Source of the DNA: Chryseobacterium sp. Marseille-Q5410
Lineage (GTDB): Bacteria > Bacteroidota > Bacteroidia > Flavobacteriales > Weeksellaceae
DNA: 64,000 nt
NCBI GenBank assembly: GCA_946892665.1
Contig: CAMPOT010000001.1
Coordinates: 806,001-870,000 of the forward strand
Direction: 5' to 3'
The notes under the pieces were generated by a model. That model searched no databases. It was not told the origin of the DNA and saw only the letters and a program-made list of their open reading frames with translations. Position numbers and translations under genes: made by a program. The number at the start of each line of letters is the position of its first letter. The first letter of the stretch is position 1. Below are positions 10,839 to 18,525 of this stretch, in pieces.

Positions 10839-11921
10839 ATGAAGCAGTATCTGCATATTATTCGAGAGGAAATACCATCATTTACTGATGAAGAAATTTT
10901 TGAAGATGTAAAGAATACTTCTTTAAACAGTATTGATTTATTGGTGGTAAGAGGTGTTTTGGAAAGATATTTTGGTTTTGAAATACCGGATGAATTATGG
11001 TTTCGTAATAAAACAATAGGTGATTCTTTAAATTACTTCCACACCAATTCTAATCAGAATAATATTGATTCAGGAAAACATACTAAGAAAATTGAGAAAT
11101 CGGAAGTAATTGAAGTTAGAATGCCTCAAATGGCAAACGAAGGACTTTCGGAAAGTTGGCTGTTAAAGTATCTCGGTGATTTTCATTGGAATCTGATTTC
11201 TTTAGGTTTTGATAGAAAAAGCAGTGACTTCTATGATAATGAAAATCAGAGGCTATATGCTACTTTTGTAAGAATTAATTATTCTTTGCCTGGCTTGAGA
11301 ATTTTTACAGAAAATGAAATGTTGAATTTTTCAGGGAAAATAGAATCCTACGGCAAATCAACATTTATTTCAGAAATTGTAGGATCAGGTAATAGGAATA
11401 CTATAGATGCAAAACTGATGACAGTTTTTTCAGTCAAAATTGATAACGGAAATGTAATTGATAAAGCCAAAATGGATGGAATTTCCAATAGTGTTCCTCA
11501 ATTAACAAAAGTATCTGATTTCCTTACAGATTACAATGCCGTAAAGAAGGGTCTTTCGACTGAATTAAATACTTCGCTTGGTAATTTTAATATTTTGAAT
11601 AATGAAATTCTTTTTGTAAAGGAATATGCAATAAATCCATTTATAGATATCAACGGTGTCGGGTTACTGTATTTTGCAGCATATCCTGTAATTTCGGATA
11701 CTTGCTTGCTTGACTTTTCTGAATTGAAAGGATTTTCAGATTATGAAACTGTTTTTCGGGATATCCTTTATTTTGGTAATTGTGCTGCAAATGATATGAT
11801 AATAGTGCAACTGCACTCAGTAAGAAAAGAGGACAGGCAAATTTCGTTGGTTACCAGTTTAATAAGAAAAAAAGATAATCATCTGCTTGCTAAAATTATT
11901 ACTGTAAAAAAAGTTCCTTAA
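10839..11921 (+). CDS. Acyl-carrier domain fused to an LnmK-like hotdog protein
   Basis: A 360-residue protein of unusual build. Residues ~1-70 look like an acyl carrier protein: TSLNSIDLLVVRGVLE places S31 where phosphopantetheine is attached, followed by a typical FGFEIPDE stretch. After a polar linker (70-90), residues ~91-130 (MPQMANEGLSESWLLKYLGD) resemble the N-terminal hotdog region of LnmK-type acyltransferase/decarboxylases and related biosynthesis-cluster proteins. The second half may be another hotdog. Finding this in a restriction island is odd. It lies 21 bases after the dual-OB-like gene and 15 before the next. The function is unknown; domain calls are from motif recognition only. 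Confidence 0.6.
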   Translation: MKQYLHIIREEIPSFTDEEIFEDVKNTSLNSIDLLVVRGVLERYFGFEIPDELWFRNKTIGDSLNYFHTNSNQNNIDSGKHTKKIEKSEVIEVRMPQMANEGLSESWLLKYLGDFHWNLISLGFDRKSSDFYDNENQRLYATFVRINYSLPGLRIFTENEMLNFSGKIESYGKSTFISEIVGSGNRNTIDAKLMTVFSVKIDNGNVIDKAKMDGISNSVPQLTKVSDFLTDYNAVKKGLSTELNTSLGNFNILNNEILFVKEYAINPFIDINGVGLLYFAAYPVISDTCLLDFSELKGFSDYETVFRDILYFGNCAANDMIIVQLHSVRKEDRQISLVTSLIRKKDNHLLAKIITVKKVP

Positions 11922-11936
11922 GACACAAACCTCATT

Positions 11937-12917
11937 ATGAGTTTCACAAAAAAACAACAGATAATCGCTGCTTTCGAAAAACTTGATGCATTCACTTTGA
12001 GCAATCTTCTTGATGACGAAAAAACTTATCAGGATGTGCCCAAATCACTGTTTGTGGAGAGATATCGGGAGTACTTTGATGGATTAAAGGAGGATGCATC
12101 TGTCATTTGTGATTTCAAAGCCTATCCGGGTAAATGCGAAGGATGCTCAAAAGGTAAAATAGGTTATTCTTTTGTCAATTCGGAAGGAACCTGTTTCGGG
12201 GAATTTGTATTTGTGGAAGATGAAGATGACTTCTCTGATATTTATGTTTGCCACGATTTCAATTCAACAAATGAGGATATTTTAGACCACTATAACGGGA
12301 TAACTTTTTGTGATGATGAGAAAGTAGGATATATGCTCACTTTTGATGAATTGGTGGAAAAAGATTTCTGTTTAAGGGCATTGAATGAAATTCAAAGCGA
12401 ATTAAAAAAAAACAAAATCCTGTCGCTGGAATTTATTAAAGAATGGCATAAAAAATATAATCCTCATTACGGCGATCTGAAAATCTTCGGCAGTAAGCAT
12501 TATTCTTTCACTTTACTCATAACAAACTACCTTGGCAATATCCGAAATGCTTTGTCATTTATTGAGTTAAGTAATAAATCTGCATTGTACCTTGAACTGT
12601 TAAAAGACAAGGTTTTTGCAGATGACGAAGCAAAAATGATGTGGATGATGGCTTGTATGGAAGATATCCCTGATATAAATCTTTATCTGCACGCAAAAGT
12701 CAATGAAGAAGAGAATTATATATCATTTGGCAGAATAAATATTGACTTGAAGTATATGACGGATTATATTAAACTTCAAAAACTTTTTCAGCAAAATTCT
12801 AATTTATTGCCGTATTCAGTATTAATGAGTCTACCTTGGGATTGGAAAACACCTTCCGCGATGACAGACACTGAAAATGATTGCGAAAGGGATGATGATG
12901 AAGAGTTTCCTTTTTAA
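11937..12917 (+). CDS. Unrecognised cysteine-containing protein
   Basis: A 326-residue protein I do not recognise. Visible features: a CEGCSKGK cysteine pair near residues 68-71, flanked by beta-rich sequence (GKIGYSFVNSEGTCFGEF), a very acidic stretch (VEDEDDFSD) and a highly acidic C-terminal tail (NDCERDDDEEFPF). No membrane segment or signal peptide. It is the last gene of the run that starts with the receiver protein, 15 bases after the acyl-carrier fusion, and is followed by a separate promoter. Confidence 0.7.
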   Translation: MSFTKKQQIIAAFEKLDAFTLSNLLDDEKTYQDVPKSLFVERYREYFDGLKEDASVICDFKAYPGKCEGCSKGKIGYSFVNSEGTCFGEFVFVEDEDDFSDIYVCHDFNSTNEDILDHYNGITFCDDEKVGYMLTFDELVEKDFCLRALNEIQSELKKNKILSLEFIKEWHKKYNPHYGDLKIFGSKHYSFTLLITNYLGNIRNALSFIELSNKSALYLELLKDKVFADDEAKMMWMMACMEDIPDINLYLHAKVNEEENYISFGRINIDLKYMTDYIKLQKLFQQNSNLLPYSVLMSLPWDWKTPSAMTDTENDCERDDDEEFPF

Positions 12918-12958
12918 AATGCACTTTCTTTTTCAATAATTTTTTCATTCTTATTAAG

Positions 12959-12991
12959 TTTGTTATATAACACTCTTTTGCACTATATTTG
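12959..12991 (+). promoter_or_regulatory. Bacteroidota promoter for the Panacea pair
   Basis: TTTG at 12959-12962 and TATATTTG at 12984-12991 are separated by 21 bases, matching the Bacteroidota consensus TTTG / TAnnTTTG. The start codon lies 32 bases downstream. This separates the toxin-antitoxin pair from the upstream operon. Confidence 0.7.
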
Positions 12992-13022
12992 CATACTCAA
13001 TTGAGGCGCCCTTAAATTTAAT

Positions 13023-13559
13023 ATGAGTTTAGAATTTAACATTCAGTCTTTTATTCAGCCTGTTTTATACATTCTTAATAAAGCAGGAAAACCTCTTGAT
13101 ACACATAAAATTTCTAAAATTTTATATTTTGCTGATAGAGAACATTTAGCAAAATACGGAACTACCATCACAGATGACAGTTATATTGCAATGAAATATG
13201 GTCCTGTTCCATCTAATATCTATGATATTATCAAAGTGGTTTTAGGAAAAGGAGAAATTATTCCTGAAGAAATTACTAAACATTATTTTGAGAAGTTTTC
13301 TGAAAAGGAAATTAGTGCTATATCAAATTTTGATGCAGATGAATTTTCAAAATCTGAATTAGAATGTTTGGATAATTCACTCAAAATGTATCTGCACAAA
13401 TCATTTTCATTTCTTACCAGCGAATCTCACGACTTGGCTTGGAATGATGCTCAATATGATATGGATATTCTCAAAATTGCGAAAGCCGGAGGTGCAGATA
13501 AAAATATGATTTCTTATATTAAGGAACATAATGAAATGGTTAATGCGAAGTTTTATTGA
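13023..13559 (+). CDS. Panacea-domain (DUF4065/SocA-like) antitoxin
   Basis: A 178-residue protein with the Panacea/SocA signature: a helical N-terminus with KISKILYFADREHLAKYG and the MKYGPVPSNIY motif near residue 60. Panacea proteins are known as broad antitoxins that neutralise many unrelated toxin folds. It has its own promoter and its stop overlaps the start of the next gene by one base (TGATG), the usual antitoxin-first layout. Confident as family, inferred as antitoxin. Confidence 0.85.
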   Translation: MSLEFNIQSFIQPVLYILNKAGKPLDTHKISKILYFADREHLAKYGTTITDDSYIAMKYGPVPSNIYDIIKVVLGKGEIIPEEITKHYFEKFSEKEISAISNFDADEFSKSELECLDNSLKMYLHKSFSFLTSESHDLAWNDAQYDMDILKIAKAGGADKNMISYIKEHNEMVNAKFY

Positions 13560-13963
13560 TGGTAAATGTTGGCGATGTTCTTTATCTGTTTGTAGAAGAC
13601 ACTAATCCCCCAAAGCATAAATATTTTTTCGTTCTAGGAGTTACAGAAGACCAGATTTCTTTGGCTTCTTTTTATGTGAATACCGAAATCAATCTGAATG
13701 TAAATCATAACCCGGTTTTGGTAAAATACAATATCGAATTGAATCCTTCAGATTATCCTTTCCTTCGCCATATTTCCTATTTGGATTGCACCAAAATGGT
13801 AATAAGAAGCAAAAGTGAATACGACGAAATTGTAAATAATCGTCCGGAAGCAGTCGTATATCAACTCTTACCCGAACAGTTGGAATTTTTCAGACAGATC
13901 ATTCGCGAGGTTCCCACAATAAAAGGTAAAATTGTCAAGAAATTTGGCTTTTTTGATAATTAA
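13559..13963 (+). CDS. Putative toxin partner of the Panacea protein
   Basis: A 134-residue protein starting at ATG 13559, overlapping the antitoxin stop by one base; a TTG one codon earlier is less likely. It begins VNVGDVLYLFVEDTNPPKHK, a beta-rich opening with a PPKHKYFFVLG turn that is reminiscent of PemK/MazF-type or other small beta-barrel toxins, but I cannot place the family with confidence. Position and size fit a toxin. Function is inferred from the Panacea neighbour only. Confidence 0.6.
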   Translation: MVNVGDVLYLFVEDTNPPKHKYFFVLGVTEDQISLASFYVNTEINLNVNHNPVLVKYNIELNPSDYPFLRHISYLDCTKMVIRSKSEYDEIVNNRPEAVVYQLLPEQLEFFRQIIREVPTIKGKIVKKFGFFDN

Positions 13964-15141
13964 TCACCGCTCTGCCACAGCAAGTTACATAATCGAAATT
14001 ATACGCGCGGCAGCCGCAAACGGGGACTTCCTCCATAATGTCGGTGTGCCAAACCGCTGAAAAGCCAACTGCGATACACCGCCAAAATTCCGTCAGAAAG
14101 CCAAAGGCGCCTATAATTTGAGATTATGTAAAATGCTTTCCGTGCAACGGGCACAGCCCTTTTGCTCCAACGCCTTCCAGCCGCCAGTGTCGTTATAATT
14201 TACAAGGGCAGTCCACCGGTTGAAAACCAACAAATCCCCATCCACCCATTCAAGGATGCAGAAAAATGGTGCAGAGAGTTTCGGGATTTGCCAAGTTCCT
14301 TCACTCAAAACACGGTCGAGCCGTGTTTTCAGTTTCGTCACCGCGCACAGCCGTATTGCAGGCAGAAGAAAATGCTTTACGCATTTCGCGAATTCCAAAG
14401 CAAAAATAAACCAGCCCATTCGCAAAATTGCTTTCGCCATTCCAGGATTCTCAGCACACACCACAAATACTTTAGTTTCATCGGCTAAGAGTTGTAGTGT
14501 GTTTATGGCGCGTGCTGAAAATGCCCAAGCAAAGCATTTTCTTTCCGCCCTCCATACCGCTGTCTTTCCAGCCGCTTTTTCAGGCAGTTATCCAAATGAA
14601 GATTTTCGCAATTTGACTATTTCGGAAAGCACCATTTTTCTGCGAAGTGTTTCCCCCGGTTTGCCATCACTTTTCCAAGTTCCTCCAGTCTATAGCCGTC
14701 ATTCACTTTGCGGATTCTGAAGAACCGCCTTTCTCTGCCGTCTATACACTTCCGTCACCGCGCACAGGAGCATAGCGCTGTTCCAAGTATTCACAGCACT
14801 ATGCACCTGTCTTTTCCATTCCTTTCCATCGCATTGAATGTGGAAGCAAAAACAATAGCAGTTTTGAATTGGAAATTTTTTTGGTGCCTCAATCGAAGAT
14901 TAGGCCTCAAGAAAAAATAAAAAAAAAGAAAGTAAAGTTGTTTTGTCAGGAAAATGCGCTGACAATACCAAGCCGCAAGCGGTTTTTTGCAAAAAATATC
15001 GTCGTGAAAAAAAATACGCCCATATTTTTTGCAAAAAAATATTGCATCGCATTTTCCTTCCACACGGGCGGAGCACTTTCTTTTTTTCTTTTTTTTCTTT
15101 TGAAAAATTTTCAGCGAAGCATAACTTTTAAAACCCGAGTT
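13964..15141. other. Gene-poor region, probably decayed accessory DNA
   Basis: About 1.2 kb with no convincing gene. It is richer in G/C than the restriction genes. Overlapping short frames exist on both strands (e.g. 14111-14464 minus, 14220-14720 plus), but none has recognisable motifs or sensible start context. A short motif, CGTCACCGCGCACAG, occurs near 14336 and 14753, hinting at repeats. A/T-only tracts fill 14910-15110. I see nothing that can be named. Confidence 0.5.
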
Positions 15142-15567
15142 ATGCAAAATTTCAAAGTACGCACTTACTCAGTGCACCGCGAAACGCCGAAAATGGCAAT
15201 TTACATTCTTAACCGTGGCAGAAATGCCGGTAAACCCCTGCAGGAACCCTGCCCGAACTGCTTCATCCTGTATTGCAGCAGCCTTGAAGAAATGGAAACC
15301 GTCTACTGGACATTTTTTGCCCTCTGGAAGCACGGATTTTTTCATCCGCACCTTTGCGGAAGTGTCATCGAAATGCTTCGCCTCTGCGACCTCAAAACCC
15401 TGATGCGGAACTTCATCCAGCCTGCGCTGGAAAAGTCCACCAGAAACCCGGAAATGATGCTAAAAATCAAGGCAACTTGGGAATTGGAGCAGAAAATCAC
15501 GCAGCAGGCAGCAGCAGTCCAGGAACTGCGAAACAGTCTAGTCCGCCGTTACTACCTTACCGTTTAA
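15142..15567 (+). CDS. DUF6943 family protein
   Basis: A 141-residue protein starting at ATG 15142; the open frame extends further upstream but only the part from here looks like protein. It has the sequence style of DUF6943, a small Bacteroidota family: YILNRGRNAGKPLQEPCPNC near the N-terminus, a cysteine cluster, then a helical C-terminus. Function is unknown; such genes are common on mobile or accessory DNA. A strong terminator follows directly. Confidence 0.7.
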   Translation: MQNFKVRTYSVHRETPKMAIYILNRGRNAGKPLQEPCPNCFILYCSSLEEMETVYWTFFALWKHGFFHPHLCGSVIEMLRLCDLKTLMRNFIQPALEKSTRNPEMMLKIKATWELEQKITQQAAAVQELRNSLVRRYYLTV

Positions 15568-15571
15568 TTTC

Positions 15572-15598
15572 AAAAAACTTCCTTCGGGAAGTTTTTTT
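15572..15598 (+). terminator. Rho-independent terminator after the DUF6943 gene
   Basis: AAAAAACTTCC, a TTCG loop, then GGAAGTTTTTTT: a perfect stem with a UUCG tetraloop and a T-run, five bases after the stop codon. The symmetric A and T tracts could let it work in both directions. Confidence 0.9.
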
Positions 15599-15754
15599 AT
15601 TGCCTGAATTCTGAAACATAAACGCGCTGACCAGCCGCGGGATGCCAACCCTGACTAACAGTAACACGGGCTCTTTCGTCGCTGCGCTTCCTCATTCCGC
15701 CCTGACTTAAAACTTTGTCACGTCCTGAAATAGCTGTACACAAAAATTACAGTT

Positions 15755-16294
15755 ATGAACATAGAAGAATTTAAAAAACGGGAAAGTAGCCACAGCCGTT
15801 ATGACAGAAGGTTAATCTTCAAAGCAGTTGAGGATGTTGAAAAAGGAATGCCGCATGTTGAGGCCTGCCGGATTTATGATGTCACCAGAGGAACTTTGGG
15901 AAGGTGGATGCGCAAATACGGTTCGGAGTACTATCACAGCGAGATAAAACGCCGACTCTATACACCGATGGAAAAGCGCGAGATCGTATCAAAGGCATTG
16001 CAGGGAGGTGATTTGCAAGGTATCTGCAGGAGTTACGGACTTCGGGAGGTAAAAATTTTAAAGCATTGGATAAGGCTGTTTGAGCGGGAAAATTCTGAAC
16101 TTTACGAAAAAAAATCCGTGAAAAAGATTCACCCTTCCAAAGAAAAGACCACCTTAAGCAAAGGCGAGCTTCTCAAAGCCCTGGAGTCGGCAGAACTTAA
16201 GATACAAGGATTGAACACCATGATTGATTTAGCTGAAAAAGAGCTTAAGATCAGTATCCGAAAAAAGTCTGGTGCCGGACAGTCGAAAAAATGA
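15755..16294 (+). CDS. IS3-family OrfA, helix-turn-helix protein
   Basis: A 179-residue protein with two successive helix-turn-helix regions (YDVTRGTLGRWMRKYG near residue 45 and a second near 85-105) and a C-terminal helix that could be a leucine-zipper-like dimerisation segment. It binds the element ends. The frame ends with AAA AAA TGA and the stop overlaps the orfB start (ATGA), so coupling or a -1 frameshift on the A-run could both give an OrfAB product. The slippery site is weak (G AAA AAA). Confidence 0.88.
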   Translation: MNIEEFKKRESSHSRYDRRLIFKAVEDVEKGMPHVEACRIYDVTRGTLGRWMRKYGSEYYHSEIKRRLYTPMEKREIVSKALQGGDLQGICRSYGLREVKILKHWIRLFERENSELYEKKSVKKIHPSKEKTTLSKGELLKALESAELKIQGLNTMIDLAEKELKISIRKKSGAGQSKK

Positions 16295-17202
16295 AGGAAT
16301 TTAACCCCCGCAAAAGCCTGTCGGAGCTTTGCGGGCTGTTCGGCAAAACCCGCAGTGCTTATTACCAGTGGTTTCAGCGCGAAGAAACAGAATCTGTCCG
16401 CCGCTCTATTATTCTGAAAGAAGTGAGAATAATTCGTGAAGAGCTTCCGAGAATAGGCGTGAGAAAACTTCAAAAAATACTTCAGGAAAATCTGGAGCCA
16501 CACCAAATCGATATTGGTAGAGATTATCTTTTTGAATTGCTTTCGAATTACGGAATGCTGATTCGTTGTAGGAAAAGGAAGATGATTACCACAAATTCCC
16601 GGCATTGGATGCGTAAATATAAAAACCAGATTAAGGACTTGGCAATAGATCGTCCCAACCAGGTTTGGGTTAGCGATATTACTTATCTCAAGACATCAGG
16701 TGGATGGAGTTACCTGAGTCTGATTACCGATGCCTATTCGCACAAAATTGTGGGGCACTCCCTGCGGCAAGATATGTCCGCCGAAGGGTGTCTGGAAGCA
16801 CTGAATATGGCAATAGCTCAAAGATCAGGAAAAGAAAGTTTAATCCACCATTCCGACAGGGGATCGCAATATTGCAGTCAGAATTATGTAAAAGTTCTGA
16901 ATAAGAACGACATTGTTATCAGTATGACGGAAAACTCTGATCCGTATGAAAACGCCGTTGCAGAGCGGGTAAACGGAATAATCAAAAACGAGTTTAATCT
17001 GGCTTACGGCAACTTACGTTTTGATCAGCTAAAGGTAAGAGTCAGCCAATGCATAGAGGCTTACAACCAACAACGACCACATTTGAGCTGCGACTACCTT
17101 ACACCCAACAAAGCCCACTCACAAAAAGGCATGCTGCATAAGCGATGGAAAAACTATTACCAATCAAAGAATGTAAATCAGAAGAATGTACAGTCTTTTT
17201 AG
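16291..17202 (+). CDS. IS3-family OrfB, DDE transposase
   Basis: A 303-residue transposase with the N-terminal HTH_21-like segment, then an integrase core. Catalytic triad visible: D129 in VSDITYL, D189 in HHSDRGSQY and E225 in NAVAERVNG, with the D(35)E spacing typical of IS3. ENAVAERVNGIIKNEF and QRPH near the end are family hallmarks. No frameshift or internal stop was seen. Confidence 0.95.
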   Translation: MKEFNPRKSLSELCGLFGKTRSAYYQWFQREETESVRRSIILKEVRIIREELPRIGVRKLQKILQENLEPHQIDIGRDYLFELLSNYGMLIRCRKRKMITTNSRHWMRKYKNQIKDLAIDRPNQVWVSDITYLKTSGGWSYLSLITDAYSHKIVGHSLRQDMSAEGCLEALNMAIAQRSGKESLIHHSDRGSQYCSQNYVKVLNKNDIVISMTENSDPYENAVAERVNGIIKNEFNLAYGNLRFDQLKVRVSQCIEAYNQQRPHLSCDYLTPNKAHSQKGMLHKRWKNYYQSKNVNQKNVQSF

Positions 17203-17270
17203 GATTAAGGATTATATTTGTATAGTTATTTTAGGATTAATTAAAAAACTGTACAGTTATTTTAGGACTA
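17187..17270 (+). repeat. Three spaced copies of the IS end motif
   Basis: Three 21-base copies of TGTACAGTTATTTTAGGAYTA lie at 17187-17207 (with CTTTTTAGG), 17219-17239 (TGTATAG) and 17250-17270, spaced 32 and 31 bases. The last is the terminal inverted repeat. The first overlaps the orfB stop region. The regular spacing of about three helical turns suggests stacked transposase-binding sites at the right end only. Confidence 0.8.
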
Positions 17271-17437
17271 GTCACTTCCTTTCCTGACTGCATCAGGATT
17301 CACATTTATTTCACCCTCATAAGCAGGATAAAGCATACATATTTCGCCCTTTTAAACAAACCCCCGCAACACGGTGTAAGCAAATGAAAAATCCTGTCTT
17401 GTGAACAGGCCTGAATGATTTACGATGCACTTAAGTG

Positions 17438-17728
17438 CTATTTTCCTGCATTCTCAGCGGAAATTTCGGCGGAATTCCCACCGGATTTTCGGGATCTGCC
17501 GCCGTATTCTTCGGCACTGACTGCCGTCTGACTGACCGCGCCAATGATCGTCCCGCCCAAAAGCAAATACCCACCAACCGCAACAACTGCTGCAGGGAGT
17601 GCCACCGGGGAAGCCACGAGAACACCGCCAACCGCCGACAAAGCCAGTCCAAGATTACGCACGATTCTGAACCATTTTGGCGTTGGTTCCTGTATTCTGC
17701 TAACTAGGTTAAGATTTCTCTGTTTCAT
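17438..17728 (-). CDS. Small holin-like membrane protein (cassette copy 1)
   Basis: A 96-residue protein with an N-terminal amphipathic segment (RIQEPTPKWFRIVRN), two hydrophobic segments of about 20 residues (~24-45 and ~48-66), a SQTAV motif and a polar tail rich in S, G and K. It is clearly homologous to the 72-residue protein at 57940-58158: the RxQEPTP, PxxLPAA and GAxSQTAV positions are shared. Size and layout resemble small phage holins, but no family is recognised. The start overlaps the upstream gene by 20 bases. Confidence 0.7.
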   Translation of the reverse strand: MKQRNLNLVSRIQEPTPKWFRIVRNLGLALSAVGGVLVASPVALPAAVVAVGGYLLLGGTIIGAVSQTAVSAEEYGGRSRKSGGNSAEISAENAGK

Positions 17729-17981
17729 GATCCTGATTTTTAAATTGATTTAACTCTAATTTTGATACACGGTGTTCCAGATAATCGACTTTCTGATTCA
17801 GAAGGTCGTAACTGTTTTTGAATTCTGTTTTGATAAGCAAAGCCATAGTCTTGACTTCGGAAATGTCCTTTTCCATACTCTTAAAATCGCTGTGCAACTG
17901 TCGGATAAAATAGGCGACAATTGCCAGGAGCACGGAACTTACAGAACCAAACAGAACATTTAGGGTGATTTCGGTCTGCAT
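17709..17981 (-). CDS. Small membrane-anchored coiled-coil protein (cassette copy 1)
   Basis: A 90-residue protein with one N-terminal membrane segment (residues ~8-27, LFGSVSSVLLAIVAYFI) followed by a long charged helix with heptad-like spacing (DFKSMEKDISEVK, LNQKVDYLEHRVSKLEL). This shape recalls phage accessory lysis or holin-associated proteins. It has no sequence match in cassette copy 2, where a different small membrane protein takes a similar place. It overlaps the next gene and starts 12 bases after the DUF5675 gene. Confidence 0.7.
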   Translation of the reverse strand: MQTEITLNVLFGSVSSVLLAIVAYFIRQLHSDFKSMEKDISEVKTMALLIKTEFKNSYDLLNQKVDYLEHRVSKLELNQFKNQDHETEKS

Positions 17982-17993
17982 AACTGATAAGTT

Positions 17994-18446
17994 TTAAAAT
18001 TGAAAATTGTTGATGATCTCAATCTGATTATCCCTTCCGGTAGCGGCTTCATACAGTTTTTTGTAAACCTGTTTGTAAGCATCTACGCTCTGCAGAACCT
18101 GATAATCGCCGTCTTTTTTGATATAGGACAGTCCGACAAGCGGACATCCTGCCGTATGTTCAATCGTATTTCCAACGTGAATGTAAACCGAGCTGAATGT
18201 TGGAAGATCTGCAATCTCTATCATTCCTTTGTGGATCGGTCCGTATTTTGGGAAATACGTTTTGTTCATTCCACCCCAGGTATTCAAACGAAGTTTAAAA
18301 ATTCCTTCCGGAATGGCGGTCTGCTTCATGATTTTCTTTTCCCGGATTTTATCTTCCAGGAGAAAGCACTGGAAAATACCGTCAATGTATAAATGCGAGA
18401 GTGTAGAATTTTTGCCTTCTGCAACTCTGATGATTTTTGTTTTCAT
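17994..18446 (-). CDS. DUF5675 family protein (cassette copy 1)
   Basis: A 150-residue DUF5675-type protein: IPEGIFKLRL near residue 45 and VYIHVGNTIEHTAGCPLVG near 90, i.e. a histidine, GN and a GC pair in the order seen in L,D-transpeptidase-like or endolysin-like folds. DUF5675 is often annotated in phage-derived lysis modules; its reaction is not established. It lies downstream of the MARQK-type gene but behind a terminator, so it may be expressed at a lower level. Homologous to 58161-58559. Confidence 0.8.
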   Translation of the reverse strand: MKTKIIRVAEGKNSTLSHLYIDGIFQCFLLEDKIREKKIMKQTAIPEGIFKLRLNTWGGMNKTYFPKYGPIHKGMIEIADLPTFSSVYIHVGNTIEHTAGCPLVGLSYIKKDGDYQVLQSVDAYKQVYKKLYEAATGRDNQIEIINNFQF

Positions 18447-18482
18447 AACGCAATAAGTTTTTGTGAAATACTAAAGTGAAAC

Positions 18483-18509
18483 AAAAAAGGCTTCCCGATT
18501 TGGGAAGCC
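18483..18509 (-). terminator. Terminator between MARQK gene and DUF5675 gene
   Basis: On the minus strand, GGCTTCCC, loop AAATC, GGGAAGCC, then six T: a perfect 8-bp stem 17 bases after the MARQK-type stop codon. In copy 2 of the cassette no such hairpin separates the two genes. Confidence 0.88.
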
Positions 18510-18525
18510 CTTTGAAGAATTTTTC

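Larger units (their letters stand above)
15722..17270 (+). mobile_element. Complete IS3-family insertion sequence
   Basis: The element carries overlapping orfA and orfB. Its ends form imperfect inverted repeats: left 15722-15740 (GTCCTGAAATAGCTGTACA) and right 17250-17268, identical on the complementary strand at 17 of 19 positions. GTCAC is found directly left of the element (15717-15721) and at 17271-17275, a possible 5-bp target duplication if the right end includes two extra bases (TA). The transposase keeps its catalytic residues, so the element may still move. The exact right boundary is uncertain by two bases. Confidence 0.88.

Noticed and set aside
14111-14920. Open frames on both strands in the G/C-richer region
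   Set aside because: They overlap each other, have no motifs, and composition does not resemble neighbouring genes.
16270-16300. Strong programmed -1 frameshift in the IS3 element
   Set aside because: The A-run is only six long and preceded by G, and an ATGA overlap already gives a start for OrfB; frameshifting is possible but not shown.
17431-18456. Plus-strand frames opposite the cassette genes
   Set aside because: They are shadows of the minus-strand genes, which have better composition, conserved homologues and proper spacing.
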